From positions 1 through 64,000 of the forward strand of contig NZ_JARXVG010000004.1 in assembly GCF_029892485.1 (NCBI RefSeq): a stretch of DNA of 64,000 nucleotides, read 5' to 3'. This document shows, piece after piece, positions 35,547 to 44,337 of the stretch; position 1 is the first letter of the stretch; each line of letters begins with the position of its first letter. A program made the position numbers and the translations under genes. The stretch comes from Variovorax boronicumulans. GTDB lineage: Bacteria > Pseudomonadota > Gammaproteobacteria > Burkholderiales > Burkholderiaceae_C. Below the pieces are notes generated by a model that saw only the letters and a list, made by a program, of their open reading frames with translations, did no database searches and had not been told where the DNA came from.

Positions 35547-36785
35547 TCAGACCACGCCTGCCGAGCGCAGCGCGTCGAATCGCGCGGCGTCGATGCCGAA
35601 CTCGGCCAGCACTTCGCGCGTGTGCTGCCCGAGCGCCGGCGGCGCATGGCGCAGCACGGGCGGCGTGGCCGAGAGGCGCAGCGGACTCGCCACGCCGGTG
35701 ATGCTCGCGATGCCGTCGCCCGCATCGCGCGGCAGCGTGACCGCCAGGCCCCGCGCCTTGACCTGCGCATCGTCGAAGGCCTGCGCGATGTCGTTGATCG
35801 GGCCGCAGGGCACGGCCTTGTCCTCGAGCAGCGTGACCCAATCCGCGGTGGTGCGGGTGCGGGTGAGTTCTTCCATCATCGGAATCAGCACGCCGCGGTG
35901 CTTCACGCGCAGCGTGTTGGTCGCAAAGCGCGCGTCGGCCGCCCATTCCGCATGGCCGGCCGCTTCGCAGAAACGCGCGAACTGGCCGTTGTTGCCGATG
36001 GCCAGCAGCATCGAGCCGTCGAGCGTCGGAAAGTCTTGATAAGGCGCCAGGCTCGGGTGCGTGTTGCCCTGCCGCTGCGGCGCCTTGCCGGTGTTGAGAA
36101 AAGCGCTCGCCTGGTTGGCGAGGATGGCCATGCCCACGTCGAGCAGCGCCATGTCGATGTGCTGGCCTTCGCCGCTGCGGTCGCGCACCTGCAGCGCCGC
36201 AAGGATCGCGGTGCTCGCGTAGACGCCGGTGAACAGGTCGGTGAGCGCCACGCCCACGCGCAGCGGGCCGCCGCCGGGCACGTCGTCGGGACGGCCGGTG
36301 ATGCTCATCATGCCGGTCATGGCCTGGATCATCAGGTCGTAGCCCGCGCGTTCGGCGTACGGGCCGTCGTGGCCGAAGCCGGTCACGCTGCAGTAGATGA
36401 GGCGCGGGTTGGCCGCGCGCAGGCTCTCCTGGTCGAGGCCGTATTGCTTGAGGCCTCCGGTCTTGAAGTTCTCCACCACGATGTCGGCCTGCGCCGCCAT
36501 CTGCTGCAGCAGCGCCTGCCCTTCGGGCGTGGCCATGTCGACCGTGACCGAGCGCTTGTTGCGGTTGCAGGCGGTGAAGTAGCTGGCCTGGTCGGTGTCG
36601 TTGCCGTCCGCGTCCTTGATGAACGGCGGGCCCCAGGTGCGCGTGTCGTCGCCCACGCCGGGGCGCTCGATCTTGATGACGTCGGCACCCAGGTCCGCGA
36701 GGATCTGCGTGCACCACGGGCCCGCGAGCACGCGGGACAGATCCAGGACCTTGATGCCGTCGAGAGCTGCGGGCTTGGCTGTCAT
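35547..36785 (-). CDS. CaiB/BaiF class III CoA-transferase, probable glutarate CoA-transferase
   Basis: The 412-residue protein has the CaiB/BaiF N-terminus GIKVLDLSRVLAGPWCTQIL and the nucleophile region ERAGYDLMIQAMTG with D150 as the likely covalent Asp. It follows gcdH by 11 bp. In this arrangement it most likely moves CoA from succinyl-CoA to glutarate, making the glutaryl-CoA that GcdH consumes. The substrate is inferred from context. Confidence 0.88.
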   Translation of the reverse strand: MTAKPAALDGIKVLDLSRVLAGPWCTQILADLGADVIKIERPGVGDDTRTWGPPFIKDADGNDTDQASYFTACNRNKRSVTVDMATPEGQALLQQMAAQADIVVENFKTGGLKQYGLDQESLRAANPRLIYCSVTGFGHDGPYAERAGYDLMIQAMTGMMSITGRPDDVPGGGPLRVGVALTDLFTGVYASTAILAALQVRDRSGEGQHIDMALLDVGMAILANQASAFLNTGKAPQRQGNTHPSLAPYQDFPTLDGSMLLAIGNNGQFARFCEAAGHAEWAADARFATNTLRVKHRGVLIPMMEELTRTRTTADWVTLLEDKAVPCGPINDIAQAFDDAQVKARGLAVTLPRDAGDGIASITGVASPLRLSATPPVLRHAPPALGQHTREVLAEFGIDAARFDALRSAGVV

Positions 36786-36796
36786 GCGCTCTTCGT

Positions 36797-37996
36797 TCAG
36801 TTGGCGAAGGCTGCGATGCCGGTGATGGCGCGGCCCAAAATCAGCGCGTGGATGTCGTGCGTGCCTTCGTAGGTGTTGACCACTTCCAGGTTCACCAGGT
36901 GGCGGGCCACGCCGAACTCGTCGCTGATGCCGTTGCCGCCCATCATGTCGCGCGCCAGGCGGGCGATGTCCAGGGCCTTGCCGCAGTTGTTGCGCTTCAT
37001 GATCGAGGTGATCTCGACCGAAGCCGTACCTTCGTCCTTCATGCGGCCCAGGCGCAGGCTGCCTTGCAGGCCCAGCGTGATCTCGGTCTGCATGTCGGCC
37101 AGCTTCTTCTGGATGAGCTGGTTGGCGGCGAGCGGGCGACCGAACTGCTTGCGGTCCAGCGTGTACTGGCGGGCGCGGTGCCAGCAGTCTTCGGCGGCGC
37201 CGAGCGCGCCCCACGAGATGCCGTAGCGGGCGCTGTTGAGGCAAGTGAACGGGCCCTTGAGGCCCTGCACTTCGGGAAAGGCGTTTTCCTCGGGGCAGAA
37301 CACACCGTCCATCACGATTTCGCCGGTGATGCTGGCGCGCAGGCCGACCTTGCCGTGGATTGCGGGAGCCGAGAGACCCTTCATGCCCTTCTCGAGCACG
37401 AAGCCGCGGATCGGGCCGACCGTGCCGCTTTCGCTGACTTCCTTGGCCCACACCACGAACACGTCGGCGATGGGCGAATTGCTGATCCACATCTTGGCGC
37501 CGCTGAGCGAGTAGCCGCCCGGCACCTTCTTGGCGCGGGTGACCATGCTGCCAGGGTCGGAGCCGTGGTCGGGCTCGGTCAGGCCGAAGCAGCCGATCCA
37601 TTCGCCGGTGGCCAGCTTGGGCAGGTACTTCTGCTTTTGCGCTTCGGTGCCGAATTCGAAGATGGGCACCATCACCAGCGAGCTCTGCACGCTGGCCATC
37701 GAGCGGTAGCCCGAATCGACGCGCTCGACTTCCCGGGCGATCAGGCCGTAGGCCACGTAGTTGAGGCCGGGGCCGCCGTACTCTTCGGGGATGGTGGGGC
37801 CAAGCAGGCCGAGCGCGCCCATTTCACGAAAGATGGCGGGGTCGGTCTCGCCGCTGCGGAAGCCCTCGATGACGCGGGGCGCCAGGCGCTCCTGGCAGTA
37901 GGCATTGGCCGCGTCGCGGATCATGCGTTCTTCGTCGGTCAGTTGCTGGTCGAGAAGAAGGGGATCGTCCCAGTGGAATTGCGCTTTGGCGGCCAT
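36797..37996 (-). CDS. gcdH: Glutaryl-CoA dehydrogenase
   Basis: The 399-residue FAD enzyme is of the acyl-CoA dehydrogenase family. It oxidises and decarboxylates glutaryl-CoA to crotonyl-CoA and passes electrons to ETF. The C-terminal [19 protein letters not shown] with catalytic E377 is diagnostic for GcdH rather than other family members; [14 protein letters not shown] and [13 protein letters not shown] also match. It is first in a minus-strand operon and diverges from a LysR gene. Confidence 0.95.
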   Translation of the reverse strand: MAAKAQFHWDDPLLLDQQLTDEERMIRDAANAYCQERLAPRVIEGFRSGETDPAIFREMGALGLLGPTIPEEYGGPGLNYVAYGLIAREVERVDSGYRSMASVQSSLVMVPIFEFGTEAQKQKYLPKLATGEWIGCFGLTEPDHGSDPGSMVTRAKKVPGGYSLSGAKMWISNSPIADVFVVWAKEVSESGTVGPIRGFVLEKGMKGLSAPAIHGKVGLRASITGEIVMDGVFCPEENAFPEVQGLKGPFTCLNSARYGISWGALGAAEDCWHRARQYTLDRKQFGRPLAANQLIQKKLADMQTEITLGLQGSLRLGRMKDEGTASVEITSIMKRNNCGKALDIARLARDMMGGNGISDEFGVARHLVNLEVVNTYEGTHDIHALILGRAITGIAAFAN

Positions 37997-38180
37997 GTGC
38001 TGTCTCCGGAATGAGGGGAAAAGAGAAAAGAGGGGGATGGGAGCGATCCTAGCCACGCGAGGGGCTGGGCGCAAACGATGAATCCTCACCCAGATATGCG
38101 TTTGTAGAATGTCTTGCGAGATGTTCGAGCGGCCCCGCCATTGGCGAAGCCCTGTCTCCATACATACACCCGAGGCATAC

Positions 38181-39083
38181 ATGCGCCGCAAGATCCCACC
38201 CCTGCAAACCCTCGTGTGCTTCGACGCCGCCGCGCGCCACGAGAGCTACACCCGCGCCGCGCAGGAACTCGCGCTCACGCAGAGCGCGGTGTCGCGGCAG
38301 ATCGGCACGCTGGAGGCATTCCTGGGCGTGGCGCTCTTTCGCCGCACGCGGCACGGCGTGGCGCTCACGGCCAGCGGCGCTGCCTATGCGCGGCAGATCA
38401 CCAAGCGGCTCGAAGCGATGGAGCGCGACACGCTCGACGCCATGGCCCACCAAGGCGAAGGCGGCTCGCTCTCGCTGGCGGCCGTGCCCACCTTCGCCAC
38501 GCGCTGGCTGATGCCGCGCCTGAAAGGGTTCGCCGCGCTGCAGCCCGACGTGGTGGTGCACATCGAGACGCGCACTCGCCCTTTCCTCTTCGCCGATGCG
38601 GAGTTCGACGCGGCGCTCTACGCCGGCACGCCCGCGCAGGTCGAGAACTGGGCCGGCACGCGCGCGCTGCTGCTGATGCATGAAGACGTGGTGCCGGTGT
38701 GCAGCCCTTCCCTGCTCCCCCGCGGCAAGGCCGTGGCACCGGTGGTCATTTCGAAGATGCCGCTGCTGCAGCAGAGCACGCGGCCCGACGGCTGGCGCCA
38801 GTGGTTCGACGCACAGCAGATCGACGCGCCCAATGCGCGCGGCGGGCCACGTTATGAGCTGTTCTCCATCCTCGCCGCGGCCGCCTCGCACGGCCTGGGC
38901 GTCGCGCTGATGCCGACGATGCTGGTGGCTGACGAACTGGCACGCGGCGAACTGGTTGTGGCCTGCGCGCGGCCGCTCTCGGGCGAGCGCAACTACTACC
39001 TCGTGACGCCGGAGCGCGCCGACCAGCGGCCGCTGCTCAAGTTCTTCAGCGACTGGCTGCTGGAGCAGGCGCGCCAAGGTTGA
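38181..39083 (+). CDS. LysR family regulator (GcvA-like), probable glutarate operon regulator
   Basis: The 300-residue LTTR has the GcvA-type N-terminus [21 protein letters not shown] and [19 protein letters not shown]. It diverges from gcdH across 184 bp, so it is the natural candidate to control the glutarate operon. The upstream ATG at 38109 adds 24 unlikely residues; the family start is at 38181. Confidence 0.9.
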   Translation: MRRKIPPLQTLVCFDAAARHESYTRAAQELALTQSAVSRQIGTLEAFLGVALFRRTRHGVALTASGAAYARQITKRLEAMERDTLDAMAHQGEGGSLSLAAVPTFATRWLMPRLKGFAALQPDVVVHIETRTRPFLFADAEFDAALYAGTPAQVENWAGTRALLLMHEDVVPVCSPSLLPRGKAVAPVVISKMPLLQQSTRPDGWRQWFDAQQIDAPNARGGPRYELFSILAAAASHGLGVALMPTMLVADELARGELVVACARPLSGERNYYLVTPERADQRPLLKFFSDWLLEQARQG

Positions 39084-39085
39084 GA

Positions 39086-40024
39086 ATGCGCGCCATGACG
39101 CGCGACAGCCGCTCCGAATACGAATGGCGCATGCACAAGGTGCTGACGCACATCGACGACCACCTCGACGAGGCGCTCGAACTCGCGGCGCTGGCCGACG
39201 TGGCGCATTTCTCGGCGTACCACTTCCATCGCCTCTTCGCGGCCTGGGCCGGCGAGACGCTGGGCGACTACATCCGCCGCCGACGCCTGGAGGTGGGAGC
39301 ACTGCGGCTCGCAACGCAGCCGCGCCTGTCGGTGCTCGAAGCGGCGGTGTCGGTGGGCTTCGGTTCGGGCGAGGCGTTCTCGCGGGCATTCCGCACGCAC
39401 TTCGGCAGCGCGCCCACTGCATGGCGCACATCGCACGACCGGGTGCTGCCCTGCGGCGACCCTGGGCGCGACAGCAATCCAGATCAGATCGCCCTGCACG
39501 GCTTCACGAAGAATGGCTCCACGCCGCGCGATCCCGCGCATCAGGAGCCGCCCGTGAACGTCCAACTGATCACCCGTCCACCCGTCACCATCGCCTACCT
39601 GCGCTACACCGGCCCGTTCGGCGCGCCGGTGGGCGAGTTCTGGGCCACGAAGGCCGCGCCCTGGATCTGCGCGCACAACCTCTGGTCGCATGCGCGCTAC
39701 GGCATCAGCCACGACGACCCGCGCATCACCGCCCCGGAGCATTCGCGCTACGACGCCTGCGTGGAGGTGCCCGAGGATTTCGTGCCCGACGGCGGTTTCC
39801 AGAAGACAGTGCTGCCGGGCGGACGCTATGCCTCGCTGAGGTTCCAGGGCCTGCCCGCGGAGATCAACGACGCATGGACACGCCTGATGCGCGACTGGCT
39901 GCCCGCCAGCGGCTTCCAGTTCGACAGCCGGCCCGCGTTCGAGCACTACGGGCCCGGCATGGCCTTCGACGAGAAGACCGGCGCCTTCGAATGCGACATC
40001 TGCATTCCGATCGCGCCGCTCTGA
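39086..40024 (+). CDS. AraC family regulator with GyrI-like effector domain
   Basis: The 312-residue protein has two helix-turn-helix motifs in the N-terminal AraC/XylS domain (about residues 10-110, with LAALADVAHFSAYHFHRLFA and VLEAAVSVGFGSGEAFSRAF) and a C-terminal GyrI/SOUL-like ligand domain from about 155 (NVQLITRPPVTIAYLRYTGPF). This is the SbmC/Rob-like layout that binds hydrophobic drugs. It starts just after the LysR stop; ATG 39086 follows AAGG and ATG 39095 is an alternative. Confidence 0.88.
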   Translation: MRAMTRDSRSEYEWRMHKVLTHIDDHLDEALELAALADVAHFSAYHFHRLFAAWAGETLGDYIRRRRLEVGALRLATQPRLSVLEAAVSVGFGSGEAFSRAFRTHFGSAPTAWRTSHDRVLPCGDPGRDSNPDQIALHGFTKNGSTPRDPAHQEPPVNVQLITRPPVTIAYLRYTGPFGAPVGEFWATKAAPWICAHNLWSHARYGISHDDPRITAPEHSRYDACVEVPEDFVPDGGFQKTVLPGGRYASLRFQGLPAEINDAWTRLMRDWLPASGFQFDSRPAFEHYGPGMAFDEKTGAFECDICIPIAPL

Positions 40025-40116
40025 GCCTTTTTGCGTGGTCCCTGGGGGAGGGGTGGCCACACACATGCATTGATGGTCGATCGATCACGGATCATTGGTT
40101 AAAACGCCTCTCAAAC

Positions 40117-40140
40117 TAGACATTTCTTGGTAAATGTCTA
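40117..40140. promoter_or_regulatory. Operator of the XRE/nucleotidyltransferase pair
   Basis: TAGACATTT and AAATGTCTA form a perfect 9-bp inverted repeat around a six-base centre, 13 bp before the first gene. Its right edge overlaps a TAATAT -10-like box, the classical arrangement for autorepression by an antitoxin. Confidence 0.65.
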
Positions 40141-40153
40141 ATATGAGATACAT

Positions 40154-40648
40154 ATGCGTCCTGCAGAACCTCCCACGCTCCAAGCAGCCGGCCGACGCCT
40201 TGAAGCTTTCGGCCGGCGCATCCACGCCCGGCGAAAGGCGCTGAAGATCAGCGCCGTCACGACGGCCGAGGCGGCGGGCATGTCGCGCATGACACTGCAT
40301 CGCATCGAGCGCGGAGAGCCGTCCGTCACGATGGGGGCCTACATGAACGCCCTGGCGGCGTTGGGGCTGGATGTCGAGCTGGTTGCACCGGACGATCGCT
40401 CCGCCAGCGAGGTTGCGGCTCCCGCGTCCGCAAGGACGCCGGCGCAAACCGTCCGGGTCGCCGACTTTGCACAGCTGCGTCGTCTTGCCTGGCAACTGCC
40501 TTCAACCGCGGAACTCACGCCCGAAGAAGCATGGGGCACCTACGAACGCAACTGGCGTCACGCCGATCCGTCAGCGCTCCAAGACAACGAACGTCAGCTG
40601 CTGGCAGAGCTGGCCCGCACGCTGGGCCGCAAGCCGCTCGATGTTTGA
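40154..40648 (+). CDS. XRE-type HTH protein, probable antitoxin
   Basis: The 164-residue protein has an HTH of the Cro/C1 type (about 20-75, with TTAEAAGMSRMTLHRIERG) and a C-terminal helical extension, which may neutralise the toxin. It is directly upstream of, and overlaps by eight bases, the nucleotidyltransferase gene. A palindrome at 40117-40140 overlaps the promoter. This matches an autoregulated toxin-antitoxin operon. Confidence 0.85.
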   Translation: MRPAEPPTLQAAGRRLEAFGRRIHARRKALKISAVTTAEAAGMSRMTLHRIERGEPSVTMGAYMNALAALGLDVELVAPDDRSASEVAAPASARTPAQTVRVADFAQLRRLAWQLPSTAELTPEEAWGTYERNWRHADPSALQDNERQLLAELARTLGRKPLDV

Positions 40649-41372
40649 GCGCACACACCATCGTCGCGTGGCCGAGGTGCTCGCCGCACTGAACGCAAAG
40701 CTGTTTGCGGACAACCATTGCCTGTTCGGTGGAGGCACCGCCATCGCGCTTCGCCATGGCGAGTACCGCGAATCTGTGGACATCGACTTCCTCGTGTCCG
40801 ATGTGGCCGGCTACCGTTGCCTGCGCCAGCTGGCAACCGGCAGCGAAGGCCTGCGTGCACTCGCCCGGGAAGGCGCGCGATTGCAGCAGATACGCGAAGT
40901 CCGTGCAGATCAATACGGAATTCGAACCCTGGTTGGCGTGGAAGACATCGAGATCAAATTCGAGATCGTGCTCGAGGCACGCATCGAACTCGAAACGCCG
41001 GACGCGGCCGACCGCATCGGCGATATCGCCACTCTCACACCTCTGGACATGGCGGCGAGCAAGCTGCTCGCCAACTCCGACCGCTGGGCCGACGACAGCG
41101 TGTTCAGCCGGGACCTGATCGACCTGGCCATGATGCAGCCCGGGAAGGCGCTGCTTGAACGCGCGGCAGGCAAGGCGCGGCTCGCCTACGGCGACAGCAT
41201 CGGCGCGGACCTTGCAAAAGCAGCCGACGCATTGCTGCACCGGCCCGGCCGCATGGAACGGTGCATGGAAAGGCTGCAGATGAAGCCCTCGGTCCCTCCT
41301 GCGCTGCTGCGCAAGCAGATCAAGGCCTTGCTTCCCAAGGCGCCACGCGTGGCGCGCAGCAGCGCATTCTGA
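40641..41372 (+). CDS. AbiEii/AbiGii-like nucleotidyltransferase toxin
   Basis: The 243-residue protein shows a polymerase-beta-like nucleotidyltransferase core: GGGTAIALRHG (30-40) and the metal pair D47-x-D49 in VDIDFLVSD. This is the AbiEii/MenT family, whose studied members nucleotidylate tRNA or other RNA and arrest growth. The partner here is an XRE protein rather than the usual AbiEi winged-helix antitoxin. The overlap with its start shows coupling. Toxicity is inferred from the family. Confidence 0.8.
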   Translation: MFERTHHRRVAEVLAALNAKLFADNHCLFGGGTAIALRHGEYRESVDIDFLVSDVAGYRCLRQLATGSEGLRALAREGARLQQIREVRADQYGIRTLVGVEDIEIKFEIVLEARIELETPDAADRIGDIATLTPLDMAASKLLANSDRWADDSVFSRDLIDLAMMQPGKALLERAAGKARLAYGDSIGADLAKAADALLHRPGRMERCMERLQMKPSVPPALLRKQIKALLPKAPRVARSSAF

Positions 41373-41452
41373 ACGTCCGCACGGCGCATCGCATCCGGAA
41401 TCGCGTCCGGAAACGGCCAGCACCGCAGACCTAGCGCCCGGACACTGGCCCC

Positions 41453-42181
41453 ATGCAACCCACCGCCCCCTCTACCCGCCCTGCCCGCACGATCGACGCC
41501 CTCGACTGGCCCCGCATCGAGACCGACCTCGCCACCCGCGGCTGCGCCACCACCGGCCCGCTCTTCACCGCGCAGGAATGCGCCCGGCTCGCGGCGATGT
41601 ACGACGAAGGCGGCCATTTCCGCAGCCGCGTGGTCATGCAGCGCCACGGCTTCGGCCAGGGCGAGTACCAGTACTTCGCGAACCCGCTGCCGCCGCTCGT
41701 CGCCGCGTGGCGCAGCGCGCTGTACGAACGCCTTGCGCCGCTCGCCAATGCCTGGGCGAGCGCCATGGGGCAGCCGGCCGACTACCCGCTCGATCACGCC
41801 GCGTACCTCGCTCGCTGCCACGCGGCAGGCCAGCTGCGCCCCACCCCGCTGCTGCTGCGCTACGACGAGGGCGACTACAACTGCCTGCACCAGGACCTGT
41901 ACGGCGACCTGCAGTTTCCGCTGCAGCTCACGGTGTTGCTGAGCCGCCCGGGCGAGGACTTCACCGGCGGCGAGTTCGTGCTGACCGAGCAGCGGCCGCG
42001 CATGCAGTCGCGCGCCGAAGTGGTGTCGCTCGCGCAGGGCGAAGCCGTGATCTTCGCGGTCAACCAGCGGCCTGTGGCGGGCACACGCGGCACCTACCGC
42101 GTGACGATGCGCCACGGCGTGAGCCGCCTGCACTCGGGACGCCGGCATACGCTGGGCCTGATCTTCCACGAAGCGCGCTGA
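41453..42181 (+). CDS. 2-oxoglutarate/Fe(II) oxygenase, prolyl 4-hydroxylase-like
   Basis: The 242-residue protein is a double-stranded beta-helix oxygenase. Metal ligands are in CLHQD (H-x-D) and RHGVSRLH (distal His), and the 2-oxoglutarate-binding Arg follows in HSGRRH. The family hydroxylates proline, DNA bases or small molecules. It has no signal peptide. Upstream is the toxin-antitoxin pair, 80 bp away, which looks unrelated. Confidence 0.85.
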   Translation: MQPTAPSTRPARTIDALDWPRIETDLATRGCATTGPLFTAQECARLAAMYDEGGHFRSRVVMQRHGFGQGEYQYFANPLPPLVAAWRSALYERLAPLANAWASAMGQPADYPLDHAAYLARCHAAGQLRPTPLLLRYDEGDYNCLHQDLYGDLQFPLQLTVLLSRPGEDFTGGEFVLTEQRPRMQSRAEVVSLAQGEAVIFAVNQRPVAGTRGTYRVTMRHGVSRLHSGRRHTLGLIFHEAR

Positions 42182-42363
42182 CGCCCAGGGCTCCCGAACG
42201 ACCGTGCGATCGGGCTTGGAAGTCGAAGTCGCGCAAAATCCCTCCCGCGTCCTGCACGCTCGCCAGAATTTCCGACACCCAATGATCGGGACGGCGGGCC
42301 ATGCTGATGCCGATCCGCGGCCGACCCGCAGCGGATGCGTTCGAGTGGTCGACAGGGAGCTGT

Positions 42364-44331
42364 ATGAAACTGAACTCGTCCGGATCTCCGGATGTGGCGG
42401 GCAAGCCGTCGTTTGAATTCGCCGCCGCGCGCACGCCGCCGGCCACAGGCCCCGAGGCCCCATCCGGGCGCTCACGCCGTTTCAGGGTCGACGTGGGCAC
42501 CATCGTCAGTGCCGTGGCCCTGGCCCAGTCGCTGCTCCTCGTCTCTCTTGGCTATTGGGGCTCGCAGCGGCTGGTGTCGAACATCGGCACCTCCGCGCAC
42601 AAGGCCAACCACCTCCGGACCGAGGACAAGGTGCTCGCCTTCCTTGCCAAGGCCGAATCGGTGGTCGGCGCCATCGGCAGCGCGCCCAGCCTGAGCCCCG
42701 TGGGCGAGCACGCCGACCGCACCGCGGAGCTGCTCTGGACGCTGCTGCTGCAGTCGCCCGAGCTCGACAGCGTGTATGTGGCCAACGAAAGCGGCCAGAT
42801 GTTGATGGCGCTGCGCTACCCGGTGCCCGCGATCCGGCACATCGCGGCCGGGCCCGAATTCACCACCGAGACCTGGCAGTACAAGCGCCCTCTGGGCGCG
42901 GAGCTGGATGCGCAGCAACGCTTTGGCACGCGGCGCATCGAGTCCTTTCGCAGCAGCTACAACCCGATTGCGCGCAGCTGGTTCCAGCAGGCCCGGAAGA
43001 TGCAGGGCCCGATCTGGACGTCGCCCTACGTGTTCGTCGCGGCACAGGAACTGGGCGTGACCTACGCGCTGCCGAGCGAGCGGCGCTACACCGAGAGCGG
43101 CCCCAATGCGCTGGTGGTGGCTGGCGATGTGTCGCTGGGGCGCCTGTCGGAGTTCGTGCGGCTCTTCAGCGGCAACGGCTACGGCCACAGCGCCCTGCTG
43201 AGCGCGGACCACAAGGTGCTGGCGCGCAGCGACATGCCGGGCGTGCTGCACCAGCTGGAGCCGCCCACGGGCGTGCTCGGCACGCTGCATGCGCAGATGC
43301 ACGCACACATGGCGGCCGGCGGCACCGCGGGCCGCGACGGCAACTCGACCTTCTCTTTCGATTTCGATGGCAATCGCTACCTGGTGCAGGCCTCGCGCAT
43401 CCCGGCCACGGGCTGGGAGCTGGTGAGCTGGGTGCCAGAGAACATGGTGCTCGGCGACCTGCGCCGCGCGGTGCTCTGGGGCCTGCTGCTGGCGCTGGTG
43501 TTCCTGGCGCTCGCGCTGTTCATGTCGCTCAAGCTCTCGAAGCTGGTGACCTCGCCGGTCGAGAACCTCTCTCTCATCGCGCGCCGCATCGGCCTGCTGG
43601 AGCTGGACAACCTGCCGCGCGAACCCAGCCGCGTGCTGGAGATCCAGCACCTGGACCAGGCGCTGGACGACTCGGCGCGCAGCCTGAAGGCGTTCAGCAA
43701 GTTCGTGCCGGTGGACGTGATCAACCAGCTCGTGGCCGAAGGGCATTCGCTCGCGCCCAACGGCGCGGCGCGCCGCGTGACGGTGATGTTCACCGACGTG
43801 GAGGGCTTCACTTCCATCTCGGAATCGCTGGACATCGACGTGCTGGTCGGCATGCTGACCGAGTACTTCAACCTGGCGACGGGCGTGTTCGCGCGCTACG
43901 GCGGCGTGGTCGACAAGTTCATCGGCGACGGCATCATGGTGCTGTGGGGCGCACCCGCGGACATGAAGGACGCGGAGTACCGCGCCTGCCTGGCGGCGCT
44001 GCAACTGCATGCGCAGATGGGCGATCTCAACGGCAAGTGGCGCGCCAAGGGCCTGCCCGAGTTCCGCACACGCATCGGCATCCACACCGGCGTGGTGATC
44101 GCGGGGGTGCTGGGCTCGAACGACCGGCTGTCGTACACCGCATTCGGCGACGTCATCAACGTGGCAAGCCGCATCGAGGGCATCAACAAGCAGCTGGGGA
44201 CGCAGACGCTGGTGTCGGAAGACACCTTCGCGGGGCTGAAGGGGAGGCTCCGCACGCGCCGCATCGAGGAGCTGGTGGAACTGCGCGGCCGGCAGACGCG
44301 CATGGTGCTCCACGAGCTGATGACGCCTTAG
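42364..44331 (+). CDS. Membrane-bound class III adenylate/guanylate cyclase with dCACHE sensor
   Basis: The 655-residue protein has a TM near residue 42-62, a periplasmic dCACHE-like domain (about 65-370), a second TM (LLLALVFLALALFM), a HAMP-like stretch and a class III cyclase domain from about 470. The cyclase has FTDVEGFT, GDGIMVLW, RIGIHTGVVIAG and FGDVINVASRIE. The Lys in VDKFIGDG and Asp in FGDVIN favour ATP, so it is probably an adenylate cyclase responding to an external ligand. The start at 42364 follows GGGAG. Confidence 0.88.
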   Translation: MKLNSSGSPDVAGKPSFEFAAARTPPATGPEAPSGRSRRFRVDVGTIVSAVALAQSLLLVSLGYWGSQRLVSNIGTSAHKANHLRTEDKVLAFLAKAESVVGAIGSAPSLSPVGEHADRTAELLWTLLLQSPELDSVYVANESGQMLMALRYPVPAIRHIAAGPEFTTETWQYKRPLGAELDAQQRFGTRRIESFRSSYNPIARSWFQQARKMQGPIWTSPYVFVAAQELGVTYALPSERRYTESGPNALVVAGDVSLGRLSEFVRLFSGNGYGHSALLSADHKVLARSDMPGVLHQLEPPTGVLGTLHAQMHAHMAAGGTAGRDGNSTFSFDFDGNRYLVQASRIPATGWELVSWVPENMVLGDLRRAVLWGLLLALVFLALALFMSLKLSKLVTSPVENLSLIARRIGLLELDNLPREPSRVLEIQHLDQALDDSARSLKAFSKFVPVDVINQLVAEGHSLAPNGAARRVTVMFTDVEGFTSISESLDIDVLVGMLTEYFNLATGVFARYGGVVDKFIGDGIMVLWGAPADMKDAEYRACLAALQLHAQMGDLNGKWRAKGLPEFRTRIGIHTGVVIAGVLGSNDRLSYTAFGDVINVASRIEGINKQLGTQTLVSEDTFAGLKGRLRTRRIEELVELRGRQTRMVLHELMTP

Positions 44332-44337
44332 CCCGAC

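Noticed and set aside
40154..41372. Possible genomic island around the toxin-antitoxin pair
   Set aside because: Base composition and codon use look like the neighbours; no integrase, repeat or tRNA target is present.
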